From the NCBI GenBank assembly GCA_963725155.1, contig CAVRXU010000004.1, positions 114,993-178,992 of the forward strand: DNA of 64,000 nucleotides. The letters run 5' to 3'. The translations under genes and the position numbers were made by a program. Shown here piece after piece: positions 42,004 through 49,066 of the stretch. The notes under the pieces are model-generated. The model was not told where the DNA came from. It ran no database searches and worked only from the letters and a program-made list of their open reading frames with translations. Numbering within the stretch: position 1 is the stretch's first letter; every line of letters starts with the position of its first letter. Source of the stretch: DATDAH01 sp963725155 (GTDB lineage: Bacteria; Actinomycetota; Acidimicrobiia; Acidimicrobiales; DATDAH01).

Positions 42004-42192
42004 TCAGCCCGTGCGGGGCTCGTGGCGCAGGCGGGGGACGAGACCGGCGTCTTGGAGCAGGCGGAGCTTGCGCTCCTCGGCCACGTCGATGACCACGGCG
42101 TCGTCGGCCTCCCGCCCCAACAGGAAGGTCACGACGCAGTCGCCGCAGGTCTCCGTGTGCTGCCGCACGCACTCGTCGCAGTCGATCCTCAT
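42004..42192 (-). CDS. Small cysteine-rich protein
   Basis: A 62-residue protein with CDECVRQHTETCGDC near the N-terminus: four cysteines and a histidine that could hold zinc or an iron-sulfur cluster. The rest is helical (DVAEERKLRLLQDAGLVPRL). The ATG at 42192 follows TACGGT by 6 nt, the leaderless pattern seen widely here, which supports this short reading over a longer one from 42225. It sits between queG and the NYN gene. Function unknown. Confidence 0.68.
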   Translation of the reverse strand: MRIDCDECVRQHTETCGDCVVTFLLGREADDAVVIDVAEERKLRLLQDAGLVPRLRHEPRTG

Positions 42193-42234
42193 GTCGTGAC
42201 CGTACGCAGGGGGTATGACAGCCAACCCTGGGGT

Positions 42235-43488
42235 TCAGCCCGTGAAGACGGCGATGAGGGTGTCGGAGCCGATCACCGTGGCCGCCTTGGCCCGGGCGGC
42301 GTCACGGACCTCGCGGTCGCTCGAGATCACGACCACGGGGCGGTCGACCGGGTAGGCGTCGACCAGGTCGACCACGACGTCGTCGGCGAGGGCGCCGCCG
42401 CTGTAGCGGACGCCGACCGAGCGCGTGCCGTGCCTCGCCCCGGGCACCGTGTCCTCAGGGCCGTCGAAGACGATCTCGGCGGTCGCCTCGGTGCGCATGA
42501 CCAGTTCGTCCAAGGCTCGGATCAGGCGGTCCCGTTGCTGCTCGAGGACGTCGTCGGGCCAGGCCATCTTCGCCACGTTGTAGCCGTCGACCAGCAACAC
42601 GACCTCGGGCCGGGCCAGGAGCCACCGGGCCCCGTCGGCCGTGTCAGCCACGACCCCACCGGGCAACGGCAACGGGCTGCGCAGGGGAGCGGCGTCGACC
42701 CCGTGATCGATGAGGACCGGCTCGGGTGGCACCTCCGCCAGCACGCTGTCGACCGACCGGGCCAAGGTGGTCGCCGCCCGCTGCAGTCGGGAGGCCGCGT
42801 CCCGGAGGCCGGCCAGGTCGACCGAGCGTTCACCGGGAACCAACGGCGCCGGTCGGCCCTCCAACTCCGTGTGGGCGTCGGCCAGGAGCCGTTGGGTCTC
42901 GGCCAATTCGTGCTCTCGCGCCTCTCGCGCCCCCTGCGCCTCGGCCAGGCGGGTCTCCCGGTCGTCGAGCTTCTGCTCCAACTCGTCGACCCGACGCTCG
43001 GCGATGGCCAACGCGGCTTCGGCCCGACGGCGCTCCTTCCGCACCGACGCCAGGTCCTCGCGGACCGCCTCGCCCTCCTTCCGCTGGCGGACCACGGCCT
43101 CTTGGGCGTCAGCCCGCCTGTGCTCCGACGCCTCCAGGGCCCGCTGCAGATCGCGCACCTGACGCGCCGCGGCGTCACTCCCGGACGCTTCGGCGTCGGC
43201 CTCGGCCACGGCTCGGAGCAGCTCCTCCCAGCCGGCGGGACGGCTCAGGGCCAGCCAGCCTGCGGCGCCGATCTCCTCTGGCGTGGTGGACGCCAGCACG
43301 CGGCGGCGGAAGTCGTCGTTCCCGTCCAGGACCCGTTGGACCGCCGCCAGCGCCGGGCCGGTGAGCTTCTGGAAGTCGAGGTAGCGAACCAGCTCCTTGG
43401 GTGCGGCCACGGACGGCGTCGCCGCCACTCCCTGGCGGGCCACCTCGAGCGCCCGCTCCAGGGCCGGGCGGACGGCGGCGGGGTCCAC
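42235..43488 (-). CDS. Coiled-coil protein with C-terminal NYN (PIN-like) RNase domain
   Basis: A 417-residue protein in three parts: a helical N-terminal region (about 1-100, LVRYLDFQKLTGPALAAV), a long Glu/Arg/Ala coiled coil (about 105-215) and a C-terminal NYN domain (VVLLVDGYNVAKMAWPDD, EIVFDGPEDT, RSVGVRYSGGALADDVVVD and VVVISSDREVRDAA). The NYN acidic residues (DGYN, FDG, DD, SSD) are all present, so metal-dependent RNA cleavage is likely. Related proteins (YacP/Rae1-type NYN) cut mRNA at the ribosome. GTG 43488 is 11 nt after the zinc-ribbon gene's stop. Confidence 0.82.
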   Translation of the reverse strand: MDPAAVRPALERALEVARQGVAATPSVAAPKELVRYLDFQKLTGPALAAVQRVLDGNDDFRRRVLASTTPEEIGAAGWLALSRPAGWEELLRAVAEADAEASGSDAAARQVRDLQRALEASEHRRADAQEAVVRQRKEGEAVREDLASVRKERRRAEAALAIAERRVDELEQKLDDRETRLAEAQGAREAREHELAETQRLLADAHTELEGRPAPLVPGERSVDLAGLRDAASRLQRAATTLARSVDSVLAEVPPEPVLIDHGVDAAPLRSPLPLPGGVVADTADGARWLLARPEVVLLVDGYNVAKMAWPDDVLEQQRDRLIRALDELVMRTEATAEIVFDGPEDTVPGARHGTRSVGVRYSGGALADDVVVDLVDAYPVDRPVVVISSDREVRDAARAKAATVIGSDTLIAVFTG

Positions 43489-43499
43489 GCCGTGACCGA

Positions 43500-43739
43500 T
43501 CAGGTTGCGTCCTCGGTGACGGCGTCGGCCTGGTCGGCGGTCACCGGCTCGATGTGGTCGCCGTTGCCACACCAGCGACAGGCGACCTGCTCCAGCGTCT
43601 CGTCCAGGACCTCTTCGTCCTCCACGGACAACTCGCCCCCGACCGTGAAGTGATGAAAGGCCCGGGTCCGGCGGCTGAGGACCACGTCGAAGCGGGTCAG
43701 GTTCCCGCACGCAGTGCAACGGAAGCGCTGGGCGGTCAC
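43500..43739 (-). CDS. Small zinc-ribbon protein
   Basis: A 79-residue protein with RCTACGNLTRFDVV and VACRWCGNGDHIEP: two CxxC pairs, a classical zinc ribbon. The middle part is acidic (SVEDEEVLDETLE). It is the first gene of a two-gene unit with the NYN nuclease, suggesting a joint RNA-related task. The start at 43739 follows TACGGT by 6 nt. The gene is divergent from the DnaQ-UvrC fusion gene. Confidence 0.8.
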   Translation of the reverse strand: MTAQRFRCTACGNLTRFDVVLSRRTRAFHHFTVGGELSVEDEEVLDETLEQVACRWCGNGDHIEPVTADQADAVTEDAT

Positions 43740-43783
43740 GCCGCCACCGTACCGATGGGCACCATGCTTGACGTGACGAACAG

Positions 43784-45454
43784 ATGTTCGCCATCATGAG
43801 GGCGGTGCCGGTACCGGGACAGGCCACCCTCGATGACCTCGGCACCCCCCTGTCCGAGGTCACGTTCTGTGTCATCGACCTCGAGACGACAGGGGGATCC
43901 GCGCTCGAGGACCGCATCACCGAGGTCGGCGCCGTGCTCCTGCGGGGCGGCGAGTGCCTGGGGACGTTCCAGACGCTGGTGAACCCCGGGCGCACGGTGC
44001 CGCCGGTCATCACAGTGCTGACCGGCATCACGGACTCGATGCTCGTGCCGGCCCCGACCATCGAGACCGTCCTTCCCTCGCTGCTCGAGTTCTGGGGTGA
44101 CGCGGTGCTGGTCGGCCACAACATCGGCTTCGACCTCGGCTTCCTGCGGGCGGCCTGCACGCGCACCGACCGGACCACTCCGGAGGTCCCCCGGGTGGAC
44201 ACTGTGGCCCTGGCCCGTCGTCTGTTCGGCGACGAGGTCCGAAACCACAGGCTCGGGACGCTGGCCGAGCAACTTCGGCTCGACCACAAGCCCAGCCACC
44301 GGGCGCTGGACGACGCTCTGGCCACCGGCGATCTCCTCCACGTGCTCCTGGAGCGGGCGGCCCGGCTCGGCGTGCTCGGACTCGATGACCTGCTGGGCCT
44401 GCCCAAGATCGACCGTCACCCCCAGGCGGCCAAGCTCAAGCTGACCAACCAGCTCCCCCGTCGGCCCGGCGTCTACATCTTCCGGGACCGGGACGGCCGG
44501 CCCCTCTACGTGGGCAAGGCCGCCAACCTGCGCACTCGGGTCCGCAGCTACTTCTCCAGCGACCGTCGGCGGAAGGTGGCCCAGCTCCTGCGGGAGACGG
44601 TGCGCATCGACCACACGGTGTGCGACGGCCCGATGGAGGCCGAGGTGCTGGAGGTCCGCCTCATCGCCGAGTGGACGCCCCGCTTCAACAAGGTCGGGAC
44701 CCGGGCGGGGGCCTACACCTATCTGAAGCTGACCAGCAATGAGGCCTTCCCCCGGCTGTCGGTCGTGCGCACGACCCGCGACGATGGCGCCTTCTACCTC
44801 GGGCCCCTGCCCAGCACCCGCTTCGCCAAGCGGGTGGCCGAAGCCATCGAGACCTCGGTGCCACTGCGCCGGTGCTCGGGGCGGCCCACCGGCTCCCGGG
44901 AGGCCCCCTGCGCCCCCGCTCAGCTGGGCGTGGCCACGTGCCCGTGTGCGGGGTCTGTGACCGTCGAGGAGTACGACCGCCTCGTCCAGCGCACCCTCCG
45001 CGGCCTCACTCGTGAGCCCGAGATCCTGCTCGCCCCGTTGCGGGAGCGCATGGCCGCACTGGCGAGGGATCAGCGCTTCGAGGAGGCCGCTGACGTCCGA
45101 GAGCGCGCCGCCGCGCTCAGTGCCGCGCTGGAACGCCAAGGCCGTCTGGACCGGCTTCGGGCTGCGGGTCGGGTCGTCATCGAGCTGGACGGTGGCGGGG
45201 GCGCCGAGCTGGTGGGCGGGCACCTGCTGCGCTCCTGGGCCGACCAGCCCACGCTCAGCCTGGAGCCCGACGTGCCCACCGGCGGCCGCGTGGTCCGCTG
45301 CGACGAGGTCGACGAGATGCTCTGCGTCTCCCGCTGGCTGGACGAACGGGCCGGCCGCTTCCGGCTCACCCACTGTGAAGGGGGCCTGACCTCGTCCTAT
45401 CCCCCGCTCCCCAGCTTCACGCCCGGACGCCGGCGCCGGCGGCCGGTAACCTGA
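43784..45454 (+). CDS. DnaQ-like 3'-5' exonuclease fused to UvrC-like GIY-YIG nuclease
   Basis: A 556-residue fusion. Residues about 25-190 are a DEDDh exonuclease (FCVIDLETTGGS, VLVGHNIGFDLGFL, SHRALDDALATGDLL). Residues about 225-310 are a GIY-YIG domain (RPGVYIFRDRDGRPLYVGKA, then RSYFSSD), followed by a region with cysteines (RRCSGRPTG, PCAPAQLGVATCPCAG) and a UVR-type helix pair (RDQRFEEAADVRERA). It resembles Cho/UvrC N-terminal halves and mycobacterial Rv2191-type proteins. It probably incises and trims damaged DNA as a second excision nuclease. Start ATG 43784; ATG 43796 is also possible. Confidence 0.87.
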   Translation: MFAIMRAVPVPGQATLDDLGTPLSEVTFCVIDLETTGGSALEDRITEVGAVLLRGGECLGTFQTLVNPGRTVPPVITVLTGITDSMLVPAPTIETVLPSLLEFWGDAVLVGHNIGFDLGFLRAACTRTDRTTPEVPRVDTVALARRLFGDEVRNHRLGTLAEQLRLDHKPSHRALDDALATGDLLHVLLERAARLGVLGLDDLLGLPKIDRHPQAAKLKLTNQLPRRPGVYIFRDRDGRPLYVGKAANLRTRVRSYFSSDRRRKVAQLLRETVRIDHTVCDGPMEAEVLEVRLIAEWTPRFNKVGTRAGAYTYLKLTSNEAFPRLSVVRTTRDDGAFYLGPLPSTRFAKRVAEAIETSVPLRRCSGRPTGSREAPCAPAQLGVATCPCAGSVTVEEYDRLVQRTLRGLTREPEILLAPLRERMAALARDQRFEEAADVRERAAALSAALERQGRLDRLRAAGRVVIELDGGGGAELVGGHLLRSWADQPTLSLEPDVPTGGRVVRCDEVDEMLCVSRWLDERAGRFRLTHCEGGLTSSYPPLPSFTPGRRRRRPVT

Positions 45455-45460
45455 GCGGCG

Positions 45461-45937
45461 ATGTCGGAGCTGCTGGTCGCCCTGTTCAGCATCGGCGCCG
45501 TGATCACGGTCGCGGTGATCATCCCGATCGTGGCCGTGCGTTGGCGGCTCCGACGGCGCAACCGGGTCCACCCCAAGGTGCCCTCGCCCGCACCGCTCCG
45601 TTGGCTCGTGACCCCCTCCGCTCCGGCCCGCCTGCACCGCCGGCTGCAGACCACCGTGCGGGTGGCGTCGGTCCACACCGGCCGACAGGTGCCCTTGGCC
45701 GTCGCCGAGCACGCCGTGGAGCTCGACCGGCGGGTCGTCCTGGCCGCCCGCCAGCCCTTCGGCGTCCGGGGCCCAGCGCTTCGCAGCCTCGTGGCCGAAG
45801 CGGACGAGCTGGACAGGCTGGCGATGGCGATCCGCCGCCCCCTCGACATCGAGGCGGTGGGCGACCCCCTGGAGCGCCTCTCGACCCTGGCCGAGGCCCA
45901 CGCCGAGCTCGACGCCGTCGACCACACCCTCCGCTAG
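45461..45937 (+). CDS. Single-span membrane protein, unknown function
   Basis: A 158-residue protein with one N-terminal membrane segment (LLVALFSIGAVITVAVIIPI) followed by a basic stretch (RWRLRRRNR) and a helical cytoplasmic domain with many Arg, Leu and Ala. TAACCT ends 8 nt before the ATG, so it has its own promoter although it follows the DnaQ-UvrC gene by 6 nt. It converges on trpD with 9 nt between stops. No family recognised. Confidence 0.7.
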   Translation: MSELLVALFSIGAVITVAVIIPIVAVRWRLRRRNRVHPKVPSPAPLRWLVTPSAPARLHRRLQTTVRVASVHTGRQVPLAVAEHAVELDRRVVLAARQPFGVRGPALRSLVAEADELDRLAMAIRRPLDIEAVGDPLERLSTLAEAHAELDAVDHTLR

Positions 45938-45946
45938 AGCTCTGCG

Positions 45947-46990
45947 TCAGTCGGCGGTGAGGCGGGTGCTGAGCGCGACCACCTGGGCCAGCTTGGCTGC
46001 GGCGCGGCCGTCGTCAATGGCGGCTTGGGCCAGCGCAACGCCTTCGGCCAGGTCGGCCGCGGCGTCAGCGACCAGGAAGCCGGCGGCGGCGTTGAGCACG
46101 ACGATGTCCCGGTGGGGACCGGGGTCCCCGGCGAGCACCCGACGAACGGCGTCGGCGTTGACGTCGGCGGTCCCGCCCAGGAGGTCATCCGGCTCGGCCT
46201 TGGCCAGGCCGAAGCTCGTCGGGTCGACCTCGTAGCTCGAGACCGAGCCGTTCCGCAGCTCGAACGCGGCGCTCGTGGTCGTCGTGGTCAGCTCGTCGAG
46301 CCCGTCGCCCCCGTGCACCACCAGCGCCCGGACCCCGCCGGCGGCCTCCAAGACCCGCAGGAGCTTCTCGGCCACGCTGGGGTCCGCCACCCCCACGACC
46401 TGACGACGGACACCGGCGGGGTTGGCGATGGGGCCGAGGATGTTGAAGGCGGTCGGGATCCCCAGCTCCTTGCGGGTCGGCCCGGCGTGGCGCATCGAGG
46501 CGTGGAAGCGGGGCGCCATGGCGAACCCGAAGCCGGACTCGACCACCGAGGCCGCGACCTGCTCGGGCCCGAGATCGATGGCGATGCCCAGCACCTCGTA
46601 GACGTCGGCCGAGCCGCACTGGGACGAGGACGCCCGGTTGCCGTGCTTCAACACCGACACGCCTCCGCCGGCCAGCACGAGGGCGGCGATGCTGGAGACG
46701 TTGATCGTGCCGGCACGGTCACCGCCGGTGCCACAGGTGTCGACGGCCTCGACGCCGTCCGGAAGGGTGATGCGCTCGGCGGCGTCGAGCATGGCCTGGC
46801 GGAGGGCCACCAATTCCTCGACCGTCTCGCCCTTCATGCGCAGGCCGACCACGAAGCCGGCGATCTGGGCCGGGGTGGCCTCGCCGGCCAGGATCTCGCC
46901 CATCGCCGCGTGGGCGACGGCGGGCTCGAGGTCGCGCCCGGCCGTGACCTCGCCCAGGACGAAGGGCCAGCCCGCGAAGGGCTCAGTCAC
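45947..46990 (-). CDS. trpD: Anthranilate phosphoribosyltransferase
   Basis: Second step of tryptophan synthesis: joins anthranilate and PRPP. A 347-residue protein with DTCGTGGDRAGTINVSS (PRPP-binding glycine loop), KHGNRASSSQCGSADVYE, RFHASMRHAGPTRKELG and FNILGPIANPAG, all standard. Start taken as GTG 46990 (TEPFAGWPFVLG), only 16 nt downstream of the whiB stop; the two may share a transcript. No other trp genes are in the window, so the pathway is scattered in this genome. Confidence 0.95.
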   Translation of the reverse strand: MTEPFAGWPFVLGEVTAGRDLEPAVAHAAMGEILAGEATPAQIAGFVVGLRMKGETVEELVALRQAMLDAAERITLPDGVEAVDTCGTGGDRAGTINVSSIAALVLAGGGVSVLKHGNRASSSQCGSADVYEVLGIAIDLGPEQVAASVVESGFGFAMAPRFHASMRHAGPTRKELGIPTAFNILGPIANPAGVRRQVVGVADPSVAEKLLRVLEAAGGVRALVVHGGDGLDELTTTTTSAAFELRNGSVSSYEVDPTSFGLAKAEPDDLLGGTADVNADAVRRVLAGDPGPHRDIVVLNAAAGFLVADAAADLAEGVALAQAAIDDGRAAAKLAQVVALSTRLTAD

Positions 46991-47006
46991 GCGGGCGGGA
47001 GACCAC

Positions 47007-47243
47007 TCAGTTGGACCGGCGACGCTGGCGGATGATCCGGCGACGTTCCTTCTCAGTGGCGCCACCCCACACCCCGTCCCGCTCCCGAGAGCCCAGGGCG
47101 TGTTCGAGGCAGGCCTGCTGCACGGCGCACTGGCCGCAGACGGCCTTGGCCCGCGCGGCCTCTTCCTCCGACACCGGGTAGAAGATCTCCGGGTCGAGTC
47201 CCCGACATGCAGCCTGGTCGTTCCAGATCTCCGCGATAGCCAT
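47007..47243 (-). CDS. WhiB-family iron-sulfur transcription factor
   Basis: A 78-residue Wbl protein, a family confined to Actinobacteria and their phages. The four cluster-binding cysteines are at 13, 36, 39 and 45 (AACRG, CGQCAVQQAC) and the GVWGG turn is at 57-61, followed by a basic helix (EKERRRIIRQRRR) for DNA contact. Wbl proteins bind [4Fe-4S] and region 4 of SigA and sense NO, O2 or redox state. The long leader (about 65 nt) and upstream palindromes point to regulated expression (see separate entries). Confidence 0.95.
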   Translation of the reverse strand: MAIAEIWNDQAACRGLDPEIFYPVSEEEAARAKAVCGQCAVQQACLEHALGSRERDGVWGGATEKERRRIIRQRRRSN

Positions 47244-47310
47244 CGGTTCCGATCAGCTCCCCTCGGTTGCCCCCTTCTCGGGGCCCGACCCCCCTTGGTC
47301 GGCACGGCGC

Positions 47311-47340
47311 AGTATTGGCAATCCCGCGCCGCCTATGCAA
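47311..47340 (-). promoter_or_regulatory. Putative whiB promoter
   Basis: On the minus strand TTGCAT (47340-47335) and AATACT (47316-47311) are separated by 18 nt. Transcription would start near 47304, giving a leader of about 60 nt before the ATG at 47243. The leader holds GGTCGGGCC and GAAGGGGG stretches and a GAGGGGAG Shine-Dalgarno sequence ahead of the start codon. Confidence 0.45.
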
Positions 47341-47346
47341 GGCGAA

Positions 47347-47383
47347 CTGACGGCAACGTCAGCATCGGCTGACGGATCGTCAG
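47347..47383. promoter_or_regulatory. Two tandem CTGACG-CGTCAG palindromes upstream of whiB
   Basis: CTGACG-GCAA-CGTCAG (47347-47362) and CTGACG-GAT-CGTCAG (47369-47383) share identical 6-bp arms. Their centres are about 21.5 bp apart, two helical turns, so both face the same side of the DNA. They sit immediately upstream of the putative -35 of whiB, a typical activator position, in the 144-nt gap between whiB and the end of the DUF3501 gene. The binding protein is unknown. Confidence 0.6.
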
Positions 47384-47387
47384 ATTT

Positions 47388-47984
47388 TCAGCCCCGAAGA
47401 TCCTCGAGCAGTTCGGCCCTTGTGTCGCCGGACAGCTCGACCTCCTGCGGGTAGGCCGGGTGGGTGACAGCCAGGGTCACCGGGCCATCGGCGAAGGCCG
47501 CCACCTCGTCGTCGTCCAGGTCGAAGTGGACGTAGTGCACGGAGGCGGTGATCTCCTCTCGAGTGAGTTGACGCAGGTGGGCCTCGTCGACCCGGCACCG
47601 CACCCGGTGGCCGCCGGACGGGCCCAGGCGCAACTCGACCTCGGTCTCGATGCCGACCAGCTTCGGCAGCCATTCTTCGAGTTGGGCCTTGTCGGTGAGC
47701 TCGACGAACAGCGTGGCGCTGACCTGCCCCGGCTCCGGGATGAGCGGGTTGTAGGTGTCCAGCTCGGTCTGGATGCCCCGGTCGGTGATGATCTTCTCGA
47801 CCCGGGCCATCTCCTGGATCTGGAACCGGATGGTGTCCCGGTTCTCGAACACGAGGGTCACGAAGGGGCCCACGCCGACCCGGCGGCGACGCTTGAGGGC
47901 GATGACGTGGCGGCGGAACTCCTCCCGCTCGCGTTCATAGGCCCGCTGGTCGACGATGTCGTCGATGGTGAGTCGGGCGGACAT
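47388..47984 (-). CDS. DUF3501 family protein
   Basis: A 198-residue DUF3501 protein: the N-terminus LTIDDIVDQRAYEREREEFR and the central VTLVFENRDTIRFQIQEMAR match the family. The C-terminal part is beta-rich and contains VHYVHFDLDDDEVAAF. DUF3501 genes recur next to rubrerythrin-like genes and iron-sulfur oxidoreductases, suggesting a role in oxidative stress or heme/iron metabolism; the biochemical function is unknown. Here it is third in a fur-rbr-DUF3501 unit, 89 nt after rubrerythrin. ATG start at 47984. Confidence 0.87.
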   Translation of the reverse strand: MSARLTIDDIVDQRAYEREREEFRRHVIALKRRRRVGVGPFVTLVFENRDTIRFQIQEMARVEKIITDRGIQTELDTYNPLIPEPGQVSATLFVELTDKAQLEEWLPKLVGIETEVELRLGPSGGHRVRCRVDEAHLRQLTREEITASVHYVHFDLDDDEVAAFADGPVTLAVTHPAYPQEVELSGDTRAELLEDLRG

Positions 47985-48073
47985 GGGCGCTCCTCGATCG
48001 ATGGTGACCGCGCCCGTCCCGATCCCCGTGGCGCCGGAGCGCCGACCGGGGTCGGAGGGCGACACGGGGGGAT

Positions 48074-48493
48074 TCAGGAGAGGTTCTCCAGGCCGGACGT
48101 GAAGCGGCCGGCGTGGCTCTTCTCGGCTCGGGCCAGGGTCTCCAGCCACTCGGCGATCTCCTCGAAGCCCTCGTCGCGGGCCGTCTTGGCGAAGCCGGGG
48201 TACATCTCGGTGTACTCGTAGGTCTCACCCTCGATGGCCGACTTGAGGTTGTCCTCGGTGGGGCCGACGGCCACGTCGGTGACGGGGTCGCCGACCTCAG
48301 CCAGGAAGTCGAAGTGACCGAAGGCATGGCCGGTCTCCCCTTCGGCGACCGAGCGGAAGAGCGCGGCCACGTCCGGGTAGCCCTCGACGTCCGCCTTCTG
48401 GGCGAAGTAGAGGTAGCGGCGGTTGGCCTGGCTCTCGCCGGCGAATGCCTCCTTGAGGTTGGCTTGGGTGCTCGAGCCCTTGAGATCAGGCAT
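48074..48493 (-). CDS. Rubrerythrin-type diiron protein without rubredoxin domain
   Basis: A 139-residue four-helix ferritin-like protein (erythrin type). Diiron ligands are in AFAGESQANRRYLYFA (Glu, first helix), EGETGHAFGHFDFL (ExxxH-like second helix), AIEGETYEYTEMYPGFA (third) and ARAEKSHAGRF (ExxH, fourth). The C-terminal rubredoxin domain (CxxC pairs) is absent, so electrons must come from a separate donor. It reduces hydrogen peroxide in the cytoplasm. Its start overlaps the end of fur by 8 nt, so it is under Fur/PerR control. Confidence 0.92.
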   Translation of the reverse strand: MPDLKGSSTQANLKEAFAGESQANRRYLYFAQKADVEGYPDVAALFRSVAEGETGHAFGHFDFLAEVGDPVTDVAVGPTEDNLKSAIEGETYEYTEMYPGFAKTARDEGFEEIAEWLETLARAEKSHAGRFTSGLENLS

Positions 48494-48971
48494 GCGGGGC
48501 AGGTCTCCTTCGGGTGATGGACGATGCGTGGGCAACCACACCGACGTCGCCCTCGGCGGCCGTGCACGCCGCACAGCGGCCCCGGAAGACGATCTCGGTG
48601 CTGGACACCAGGAACCCGTGGCCGAGGCCGTCGGGCACTTGGAGGTCGGTGAAGTCGGCGTGCAGGTCGACCACACCACCGCACGACTCGCACACCAGGT
48701 GGTGGTGTGGGGCGTCGGTGGGGTCGAACCGGGCCGATCCGGGGCCGAGGTGGAGCTGCTGGAGCTCCCCCATCGCCGCCAGGTCGTTCAGCGTCTGGTA
48801 GACGGTCTTCAGGGAGATGGTCGGCATGTCGACCCGAGCGGACTCGAAGACCCACTCGGCGGTCGGATGCCGATCGCTCCCGTGCAGGATGCGGAAGATC
48901 GCCTGGCGCTGTGGCGTGACCCGAAGGCCACGATCCCGGAACGCGGTGGTCAGCTCGTCCGGTGACTTCAC
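48486..48971 (-). CDS. Fur/PerR-family metalloregulator
   Basis: A 161-residue Fur-family repressor: winged helix with RGLRVTPQRQAIFRIL and PTISLKTVYQTLNDLAAMGEL, then the metal-binding domain with HHHLVCESCGG and CAAC (structural zinc CxxC pairs). Regulation of a rubrerythrin suggests PerR-like peroxide sensing. Two GTG starts are possible, 48980 and 48971. TAGGGT (48984-48979) ends 7 nt before 48971 and covers the other, so transcription should begin at 48971 itself and that GTG is chosen as a leaderless start. Confidence 0.92.
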   Translation of the reverse strand: MKSPDELTTAFRDRGLRVTPQRQAIFRILHGSDRHPTAEWVFESARVDMPTISLKTVYQTLNDLAAMGELQQLHLGPGSARFDPTDAPHHHLVCESCGGVVDLHADFTDLQVPDGLGHGFLVSSTEIVFRGRCAACTAAEGDVGVVAHASSITRRRPAPHA

Positions 48972-49002
48972 GATCGGCACCCTATCGGACCTTCTCTGTT
49001 TG

Positions 49003-49017
49003 TTGACAATTCTTGTC
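49003..49017 (-). promoter_or_regulatory. Putative Fur/PerR box at the fur promoter
   Basis: GACAA-TTC-TTGTC (49005-49017) is a perfect 5-bp inverted repeat and overlaps the minus-strand -35-like hexamer TTGTCA (49008-49003). It lies about 34-46 nt upstream of the predicted transcription start at 48971. A repressor bound there would block the fur-rbr-DUF3501 promoter; it also lies 50 nt before glpD, so it might influence that gene. Confidence 0.55.
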
Positions 49018-49066
49018 GGGAAGTGGCGGGGTCACCCGCACCGGCAACTCCTAGGCTGAGCGGCCC

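Noticed and set aside
42235..44406. Extended NYN protein reading from 44406
   Set aside because: The extension would run antisense through the DnaQ-UvrC fusion and across the zinc-ribbon gene; the GTG at 43488 fits the operon.
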